Assembly (NCBI GenBank): GCA_905182525.1
Contig: CAJJBV010000002.1
Location: forward strand, 62,001 to 126,000
Direction: 5' to 3'
Length of the DNA: 64,000 bases
Origin: Cryomorphaceae bacterium
GTDB taxonomy: Bacteria > Bacteroidota > Bacteroidia > Flavobacteriales_D > Parvicellaceae
The notes below the pieces were generated by a model. It saw nothing but the letters and a program-made list of their open reading frames with translations, was not told the DNA's origin and did no database searches. The stretch's first letter is position 1; every line of letters begins with the position of its first letter. Below are positions 58,011 to 64,000 of the stretch, in pieces. Position numbers and translations under genes: made by a program.

Positions 58011-58949
58011 ATGTCACACAGAGTTAAAATATTAGCATGCTCTTCGTCAGAGCCCTTAGCCATAGAAATAGCTAAAAGTTATGGCCAGGCTTTGGGAGAA
58101 GTTGAGGTTCAAAAATTTAGCGATGGAGAATTTGGAGTTTCTATCAAAGAAACTGTTCGTGGTTGCGATGTTTTTATTATACAAAGTACAATTCCTCCAC
58201 AAGAAAATTTGATGGAAATGCTTCTTATGATTGATGCAGCTAAAAGAGCATCGGCCCATAAAATAGTTGCTGTTTTACCATATTTTGGTTGGGCTAGACA
58301 AGATCGTAAAGATCAACCTAGAGTTGCTATTGGGGCAAAATTGGTTGCTAACATGTTGGTTACTGCAGGTGTTGATAGAGTTATGACAATGGATTTACAC
58401 GCAGATCAAATTCAAGGTTTTTTTGAAGTTCCAGTTGACCACTTATATGCCTCTACACTTTTTGCTCCTTACTTAAAGACAAAAGATTTAGATAATTTAA
58501 TTATTGCTGCGCCTGACGCAGGTGGTTCTAAAAGAGCAAATGCTTACGCAAAATTTCTTAATGTTGATTTAGCTCTTTGCTACAAACAGAGAAAAAAAGC
58601 TAATGAAATTTCAGACATGACCATAATAGGAGATGTTAAAGGTAAAGACGTTGTTATTATCGATGATATGATTGATACAGCAGGAACTCTTACTAAATCT
58701 GCACAATTATTTATGGATTATGGTGCGAAATCTGTTTCAGCTTGTTGCACTCATCCAATACTTTCTGGCCCAGCTCATCAAAGGATAGAGGATAGCATAT
58801 TGCAAGAACTAATAGTGACAAACACTATTAAATTAAAAAAAGAAAATTCTAAAATTAAAGTACTTTCTGTTGCTGATCTTTTTTCTGAAATAATGAAGCA
58901 GCACATAAGTTTTAAATCCATTAGCAAACATTTTTTGTTTGGTAATTAA
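58011..58949 (+). CDS. prs: Ribose-phosphate pyrophosphokinase
   Basis: Makes PRPP from ribose-5-phosphate and ATP for nucleotide, histidine and tryptophan synthesis. I start at the ATG at 58011 (MSHRVKILACSSSEP, 312 residues, normal length) rather than an upstream frame extension, because it opens on the conserved N terminus just after a promoter-like box. Motifs: the KFSDGEFGV nucleotide loop, DLHADQIQGFF, and the PRPP loop VVIIDDMIDTAGTL. It starts the conserved set prs-rplY-pth. Confidence 0.96.
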   Translation: MSHRVKILACSSSEPLAIEIAKSYGQALGEVEVQKFSDGEFGVSIKETVRGCDVFIIQSTIPPQENLMEMLLMIDAAKRASAHKIVAVLPYFGWARQDRKDQPRVAIGAKLVANMLVTAGVDRVMTMDLHADQIQGFFEVPVDHLYASTLFAPYLKTKDLDNLIIAAPDAGGSKRANAYAKFLNVDLALCYKQRKKANEISDMTIIGDVKGKDVVIIDDMIDTAGTLTKSAQLFMDYGAKSVSACCTHPILSGPAHQRIEDSILQELIVTNTIKLKKENSKIKVLSVADLFSEIMKQHISFKSISKHFLFGN

Positions 58950-58971
58950 TTAATAAATAAAAACAACAAAT

Positions 58972-59632
58972 ATGAAAACAGTATCATTGAGCGGTTCTCC
59001 AAGAGAGAACGTAGGAAAAAAAGGTGCTAACTACTCTTAGAAAAGAGGGTAGCATTCCGGCAGTAGTTTATGGTGGAAAAGAACAATTACATTTTTCTAT
59101 TTTAGAGAATGAAGCGAAAAAGCTGGTATTTACTCCAAATGTCTATTTAATTGAAATAGATGTAAATGGAAAAAAGTTTAAAGCAATATTGCAAGAAACA
59201 CAAGTTCATCCAGTTACAGATAGAATTTTACATCTAGATTTTTTAGAAGTTAAGGAAAACTCTCCATTTAAGTTGAATCTTCCAGTTAGACTTGAAGGTT
59301 TTTCTAAAGGAGTTAGAAATGGTGGAAATTTAAGCCAGAATTTTAGAACTTTAAAAGTTATGGGCTTACTTAAAGATATGCCAGATGCTGTGAAAATTGA
59401 CATTACTCCACTTAAGATTGGTGAAAAAATTAGAGTCTTAGATTTAAATATTCCGGGACTTAAATTTTCTGATCCTGAAAATGCAGTAGTTGTAGGAGTT
59501 TTAACTGCTCGAGCAGTTATTGAAGAAGAAGAAGAAGAAGAAGAATCTGCTGAAGGAGCTGAAGGAGCTGAAGGAACTGAAGGTGCTGATTCAGAAAAGA
59601 AAAATTCTGAAGAACCCAAAAAAGATGAATAA
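58972..59632 (+). CDS. rplY: 50S ribosomal protein L25/CTC, frameshifted near the start
   Basis: Binds 5S rRNA (L25 domain, about 1-90) with a CTC/TL5 second domain (about 95-185). The ATG at 58972 gives MKTVSLSGSPRENVGKKGAN, then the frame breaks near 59030. The rest, RKEGSIPAVVYGG onward, lies in another frame to 59632. Removing one T near 59030 restores a single protein of about 219 residues. The tail is acidic, with a run of Glu followed by (EGA) repeats. Most likely a sequence indel in a real gene. Confidence 0.9.
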
Positions 59633-59647
59633 ATTATTGCTCCCATC

Positions 59648-60211
59648 ATGAAGTTTTTGATTGTTGGGCTTGGTAATCCTGGTTCTAAATATGAAAGTAC
59701 CAGACATAACATAGGATTTAAGGCATTAGATTATATTGCAAAACAATCTAGTGCCTTTTTTATATCCGAGAAACATGGTGAAGTCTCGTCATTTAAATAT
59801 AAAGGGAAAACTATCTTTTTACTTAAACCCAATACTTTTATGAATCTTTCAGGAACAGCAGTTAGATATTGGTTAATCAAACTTAAAATAGATATTAAAA
59901 ATCTTCTTGTATTAACTGATGATTTAAATCTTTCATTGGGCAGTATTAGAATGAAAAAACATGGATCAGATGGAGGCCACAATGGTTTAAAAGATATTTG
60001 CCAAGTGCTTGCAACTAATCAGTACCCAAGGCTAAGAATAGGTATTGGTAATAGCTTTACTAAAGGCAATCAAATAGACTATGTTTTAGGTGATTGGACA
60101 GCGGAAAATGAAATAATTATAAACCAGAAGTTGATCAAAATAAAAGAAATGGTATTAAGTTTTTGTTTTTCGGGAATTGAAAATACAATGAACACATTTA
60201 ATAATACTTAA
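59648..60211 (+). CDS. pth: Peptidyl-tRNA hydrolase
   Basis: Releases tRNA from stalled peptidyl-tRNAs. The 187-residue enzyme shows GLGNPGSKYESTRHNIGF with catalytic His (about 20), FMNLSGTAV with Asn (about 66), and DDLNLSLGSIRMKKHGSDGGHNGL (Asp about 93, given in part as DDLNLSLG and GGHNGL). Full length. It follows rplY by 15 bases; its stop abuts the convergent kinase gene without a gap. Confidence 0.96.
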   Translation: MKFLIVGLGNPGSKYESTRHNIGFKALDYIAKQSSAFFISEKHGEVSSFKYKGKTIFLLKPNTFMNLSGTAVRYWLIKLKIDIKNLLVLTDDLNLSLGSIRMKKHGSDGGHNGLKDICQVLATNQYPRLRIGIGNSFTKGNQIDYVLGDWTAENEIIINQKLIKIKEMVLSFCFSGIENTMNTFNNT

Positions 60212-60826
60212 TTAAAATAATCCATGGAGTTCAGCATCTATTCCTGAAATAATTTTCCCTAAATCTTCTTTATTTTCGTGAAAATTATTGTTGTCAACAT
60301 CAATGATTAAGATTTTCCCTTTATCATAAGTCGATATCCAAGCCTCATACCTTTCATTTAATCTCTTCAAGTAGTCTAGTCTAATGCTTTCTTCATATTC
60401 CCTTCCTCTTGTTTGTATATTCTGAACGAGTTTAGAAACAGAAGCCCTTAAATAAATTAATAAATCTGGAGCAGACACAAAAGATTCTATAAGATTAAAA
60501 AGACTAAAATAATTTTCAAAATCTCTTGTAGTCATTAGCCCCATGGAATGAAGATTTGGAGCGAAAATAAATGCATCTTCATATATTGTTCTGTCCTGAA
60601 TAACAGTTTTAGAACTATTTCTTATTTCCTGGGTTTGAGTAAACCTGCTGTTCAAATAATATATCTGCAAATTAAAAGACCACCTTTGCATTTCATCATA
60701 AAAGTCATTTAAATAAGGATTGTCATCTACATCTTCAAAATGTGTATCCCATTTATAGTGCTTGGCAAGTAGCCCTGTAAGTGTGGTTTTTCCAGCACCA
60801 ATATTTCCTGCAATAGCTATATGCAT
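60212..60826 (-). CDS. Deoxynucleoside kinase
   Basis: Phosphorylates deoxynucleosides for salvage. The 204-residue protein has the P-loop GNIGAGKTT (about 7-15), the DR motif in VIQDRTIYEDAFIF (about 74) and a lid segment near RGREYEESIRLDYL. Family is the dNK/dGK type common in Bacteroidota. Specificity is not clear from sequence. Convergent with pth. Confidence 0.92.
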   Translation of the reverse strand: MHIAIAGNIGAGKTTLTGLLAKHYKWDTHFEDVDDNPYLNDFYDEMQRWSFNLQIYYLNSRFTQTQEIRNSSKTVIQDRTIYEDAFIFAPNLHSMGLMTTRDFENYFSLFNLIESFVSAPDLLIYLRASVSKLVQNIQTRGREYEESIRLDYLKRLNERYEAWISTYDKGKILIIDVDNNNFHENKEDLGKIISGIDAELHGLF

Positions 60827-60902
60827 ATCCTTTAAATTTTAATAATCTAATGTAGAAAAATAGGAACTAAAAAGTGTAGTTGTTAATAACTTTTGTAATT
60901 AA

Positions 60903-61721
60903 CTAGTTTGGTATTATAATCAAATCTGCCTCAGATTTATTATTCAAAACTCCTATTAATTGATCTTGATATTGAGTGATTTTATAATACTTATTGGTTT
61001 TATAAATAGTGTCAATTTTAAAATCTAAATAATTATATTTAGTTAGAAAATCCCCATCATAACCCATTAAATTTTTTTCATTAATTATTAATCCTTTTTT
61101 TGCATTTATATTTATGATGTTAAGTAAAGAACCATATTGATCTAAAATAAATACTTGATCGGAAGTTACAGCGTATAATTTTTTGTTTTTTTCTTTCATT
61201 TTCAATATTGGAAAATTCATTTTTGGAAGAATAACAGAAAGATTACCACTCTTAAAAGTTATTTCTGACAAGTAATTTATTTTGATAATTTCGTTAACAT
61301 CTAAATCATAAAGCCATATACCATTATCAAAATTACTATTTGATATACAATTAGTTTGATAAAGTTCTAATTCATTTAATGAAATTTCACTTTTTTGAAG
61401 AGACAAAGTGTTATCTAAAGCCAATATTACACCTTGATCTTTATAAAACAGCAATGGTCTAAGTGGGTTACTTATATCTAGCTGAGTAATGTTTCCTAAT
61501 AATTTATTGCTATAATTATAAATCACCTCCCCTAAGGGGCTGTATTTTATAAGATTGTCCTTATTGATATGGTAAACGAATCCATACTGATCAATTTCTG
61601 TAATTTCACTTTTAGAAAAAATATTAAATTTCGTTTCGTTAATCTCTTGACAAATTATACTCTTACAGACTAAAAAAAGTATTGAAGTCTTAATTATTAA
61701 TATCCATTTCCAATATTTCAT
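60903..61721 (-). CDS. Hypothetical secreted protein, propeller-like
   Basis: A 272-residue protein with a signal peptide (about 1-24) and a mature part of repeated short beta strands (for example ITEIDQYGFVYHINKDNLIKY), resembling a beta-propeller of the type that follows GH3 genes in flavobacteria. Function unknown. It overlaps the GH3 gene by 32 bases, so they are co-translated. Confidence 0.7.
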   Translation of the reverse strand: MKYWKWILIIKTSILFLVCKSIICQEINETKFNIFSKSEITEIDQYGFVYHINKDNLIKYSPLGEVIYNYSNKLLGNITQLDISNPLRPLLFYKDQGVILALDNTLSLQKSEISLNELELYQTNCISNSNFDNGIWLYDLDVNEIIKINYLSEITFKSGNLSVILPKMNFPILKMKEKNKKLYAVTSDQVFILDQYGSLLNIININAKKGLIINEKNLMGYDGDFLTKYNYLDFKIDTIYKTNKYYKITQYQDQLIGVLNNKSEADLIIIPN

Positions 61722-63225
61722 TTATATATTGTTTAGTTGTGCTTAATCTTGGTATTTTATTTTGTCCACCCAATTTATTTTTACTCTTTAACCAACAGTA
61801 GAAGGTGTTTTTTTGAACTACTTTAATTACAGGAGCTTGAAGCGGGGAATTATTAATCCTTTTAGCTTTATAATCAATATTTGTTTTTTGTAGTTCATTA
61901 TCCAAAACCTTACTAAATCTAATTAAATCATTTGGTTTAGTTACGAATTCTATTACCCAATAGTGAAATCCTACTGACTTATTTGTAGTTTTTAAAAAAG
62001 GAGCCAATGTAAATTCGCCAACAATACAGCTACATTTTTCAGCAGCTTCTTTTATTGCTTTTTCTACATGCTGAATCATTAATTCTTCACCTGCCATATT
62101 TATAAATTGCTGTGTTCTTCCAATAACTTTTATTTTAAATGGCAATATAGATGTAAAAATTATTGTGTCCTCTAAACGGTATCTCCATAATCCCCCATTA
62201 GTAGAAATTACTAACTCATATGGGGTGTTTAGTTTAACATCCTCCAACCCTAATGTAATAGGTTGGCTATCTTCCCAGTGACTTTTAGAAATAAATTCAT
62301 AGTATATCCCATAGTCAAGCATTAAAAGCATATCATCTGAATTATTCTCGAACTGTAAACCAAAAAACCCCTCAGTTGCATTGTAGTTTTGATAAAAATT
62401 AATTTCTTTTTCAATTATTGATTCAAAACTTTTTTTATAGGGTTGAATATTCATGCCCCCATGAAGATATAGCTCCAGATTAGGCCATATTTCATGTATG
62501 TTGCTACATTTTTTTTCTTTAATAATTTCATTCATTATTACTAACACCCAAGAAGGAGCACCAGCAATTATTTGAACATCGTCTTTAGGAGAATTCTTAA
62601 CTACATATTTTAGTTTTTCTTCCCAGTTCTGGCTTAGTAGAAGTTTTATTTTTTTTGGGGAGCGTCTCCACTCACACCACCAAGGCAAATTTTTCATTAT
62701 AATAGCTGATAAGTCTCCTTCAACTGTTTTAGTATTCCCAGAGAATTTGTTTTCGTTGCCCCCAACTATTAAATGTTTCCCTTTGAAAAGTTGAGTATTT
62801 GGATTGTTTTTATAGTAAATTGATAATAAATCTTTACCACCTTTATAATGACACTCTTTTAAGGAATCTAAAGTTACTGGGATATTTTTGATGACATTAT
62901 TGGTTGTCCCAGATGACTGAGCAAAGAACTTTACTTTCCCAGGCCAAAGAATATTGGACTCTCCATTTTTAGCTCTTTCAATAAAAGGCAATAAATCATC
63001 ATATCTACTAAGTAAGACTCTATTTTTAAACTCTTTAGAATTCCTTAAATAATTGAAGCCATTTGATAGACCAAATTCTGTGTTTTTAGCAGTGTAAATT
63101 ATTTTTTTTAGAGCCTGATCCTGTACCTCTAAAGGAGATTTCATGAAATTTTCTATTTCAATCATTCTCTTTTTTAAGTATAAAGAAAATAGTTTATTTA
63201 GGGGTTTTCCAATTGATGAAATCAT
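61690..63225 (-). CDS. GH3 auxin-responsive-promoter family acyl-adenylating protein
   Basis: A 511-residue member of the GH3/adenylate-forming superfamily. It shows the ATP motif AQSSGTTNNVIKNIPVT (about 107-123), YNATEGFFGLQ (about 301) and the closing KVIGRTQQFINMAGE. In plants these join amino acids to hormones; the bacterial versions have no confirmed substrate. It overlaps the secreted propeller-like gene and lies just after a 33-residue membrane protein gene. Confidence 0.88.
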   Translation of the reverse strand: MISSIGKPLNKLFSLYLKKRMIEIENFMKSPLEVQDQALKKIIYTAKNTEFGLSNGFNYLRNSKEFKNRVLLSRYDDLLPFIERAKNGESNILWPGKVKFFAQSSGTTNNVIKNIPVTLDSLKECHYKGGKDLLSIYYKNNPNTQLFKGKHLIVGGNENKFSGNTKTVEGDLSAIIMKNLPWWCEWRRSPKKIKLLLSQNWEEKLKYVVKNSPKDDVQIIAGAPSWVLVIMNEIIKEKKCSNIHEIWPNLELYLHGGMNIQPYKKSFESIIEKEINFYQNYNATEGFFGLQFENNSDDMLLMLDYGIYYEFISKSHWEDSQPITLGLEDVKLNTPYELVISTNGGLWRYRLEDTIIFTSILPFKIKVIGRTQQFINMAGEELMIQHVEKAIKEAAEKCSCIVGEFTLAPFLKTTNKSVGFHYWVIEFVTKPNDLIRFSKVLDNELQKTNIDYKAKRINNSPLQAPVIKVVQKNTFYCWLKSKNKLGGQNKIPRLSTTKQYINEILEMDINN

Positions 63226-63237
63226 TGGAGAGTATTT

Positions 63238-63339
63238 TTATCCAAAGAATATTAGCCCTGTAATAATAATTAAAGCAATAGATACGTATATGTAACCAAT
63301 AATCCCTGTACTACCGTGAAAATTTTTATCTTCTGACAT
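63238..63339 (-). CDS. Small single-helix membrane protein, 33 aa
   Basis: A 33-residue reading frame with ATG at 63339: a short polar N terminus (MSEDKNFHGSTG) then one membrane helix (about 13-32) ending in FFG. It fills the gap between sppA and the GH3 gene (12 bases before GH3). Similar tiny membrane proteins occur at this position in relatives, as I recall, so it is probably real. Function unknown. Confidence 0.5.
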   Translation of the reverse strand: MSEDKNFHGSTGIIGYIYVSIALIIITGLIFFG

Positions 63340-63363
63340 TTTTTTTACAAATATATAATCATA

Positions 63364-64000
63364 TTAGAAAATTCTTATTTCAAATGGAAATATTGTTTGA
63401 AATTTATCTTCTATTGATCTGTTTTTTATTAAGCTGTTGAAATTATTATTAATGTTTTTAACATAATTCATAATCTCAGAACTGCTTTTGGTTTCTAAAT
63501 CTAGCGAAGATAAAATTTGTAATAATTCATCATTTTCAATTTTTGGGTAATGAACTAACTTAATTTCAGTTTTCTCTAAACCAACTTTGTTTGCTGCAAA
63601 TTTTATTGCTGATTGTAAATCTCCTATTTCGTCAACCAGTTCTAAGTCTAAGGCTTCCTTCCCAGACCAAACTCTACCCATTGCAACATTATGCACATCA
63701 CTTTTTTTAAGTCCATCTCTTCCAAATGCAACTTTTGAAATAAAGCTTTCATAAATCTCATCAACACCTTTCTGAATAGTTGATAATTCTTTTTTGTCAA
63801 GTGGGCTAAACATTGTCATAGCAGCATGATCATTTGTTTCTACTCTATCAAAAGTAATTCCAATTTTATTTTCAAGCATTCTTCCTAAATTAGGAATCAT
63901 TCCAAAAACTCCAATTGAACCAGTGATTGTATTTGGTTCTGCAAAAATCCTATCAGCTCCACAGGAAATATAATATCCTCCAGAAGCTGCCAAATCTCCC
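63364..64000 (-). CDS. sppA: Signal peptide peptidase SppA (S49), partial
   Basis: The C-terminal 212 or so residues of a S49 protease; the gene runs past the window end. The nucleophile Ser is seen in DLAASGGYYIS near 63980, followed by NTITGSIGVFG and the FISKVAFGRDGL and GRVWSGKEALDLELVDE blocks. It cleaves leftover signal peptides in the membrane. The catalytic Lys half lies outside this window. Confidence 0.92.
   Translation of the reverse strand, partial: GDLAASGGYYISCGADRIFAEPNTITGSIGVFGMIPNLGRMLENKIGITFDRVETNDHAAMTMFSPLDKKELSTIQKGVDEIYESFISKVAFGRDGLKKSDVHNVAMGRVWSGKEALDLELVDEIGDLQSAIKFAANKVGLEKTEIKLVHYPKIENDELLQILSSLDLETKSSSEIMNYVKNINNNFNSLIKNRSIEDKFQTIFPFEIRIF

Noticed and set aside
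59206-59712. Long open frame on the minus strand opposite rplY
   Set aside because: It is the mirror of the acidic repeat tail of L25, giving Ser/Pro/Ala low-complexity sequence, with no family match or start context.

Overview
The window is AT-rich (roughly 30% GC by eye) chromosomal DNA from a member of the Bacteroidota, most likely a small-genome Flavobacteriales. The reasons are the families present (DUF4270, DUF4292, DUF5723, IPExxxVDY, M42 and GH3 genes in flavobacterial order), a C-terminal type IX secretion signal, CotH/lamin-tail surface lipoproteins, no clear Shine-Dalgarno sequences, and promoter-like TAnnTTTG boxes. The genus cannot be named from this sequence alone.

Layout. 115-784: two small unknown genes, the second a stand-alone HIRAN-like protein. 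785-7915 (minus): an envelope operon (flippase, dut, TPR protein, DUF4292 lipoprotein, EnvC-like protein) preceded by crotonase and two small envelope genes. 8040-22813: core metabolism and information genes (cyclophilin, pheS, M42 peptidase, pyk, IPExxxVDY, gatA, tatA, polA, M28 peptidase/glutaminyl cyclase, histidine kinase, ALDH7, trpS). 22864-29400: an accessory stretch with a decayed TM2/DUF2752 pair, a TPR gene lacking a start codon, and a tightly overlapped operon around a secreted YidD-like protein, with a tandemly duplicated upstream module. 29540-33098: plsC, gatC, bacilliredoxin, tadA, sod and an EamA transporter. 33238-39517: surface genes (a broken lipoprotein, DUF5723, a seven-repeat T9SS protein). 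39693-46992 (minus): a CotH kinase / phosphoesterase / CotH kinase surface locus. 47084-48055: an Xre regulator with a broken membrane partner and a recombinase remnant. 48147-57810: glmS, DUF4270, starch-synthase N-lobe, panC, LPG-synthase-like TM protein, aspS, ctp and dCMP deaminase. 57811-64000: tRNA-Leu, prs, rplY, pth, deoxynucleoside kinase, a hypothetical protein, GH3, a 33-residue membrane protein and partial sppA.

Two genome-wide features stand out. First, packing is extreme: five of nine convergent gene pairs overlap by exactly 4 bases and share one TTAA/TTAG for both stop codons. Second, many genes carry single-base frame disruptions, including the normally essential glmS and conserved panC and rplY. 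This means either residual indel errors in the assembly or real decay, so every broken-gene call here should be read with that caution.

The best candidate for an undescribed system is the 25104-29295 module. It combines a LolA-like secreted protein, a signal-peptide-bearing YidD, two TPR proteins with a PGSG-x-x-Y-x-G membrane segment, and duplicated small secreted proteins with a conserved WGFCCWP core. A hairpin terminator sits directly against the next start codon. The CotH-phosphoesterase-CotH locus, a possible cell-surface kinase/phosphatase set, is second.
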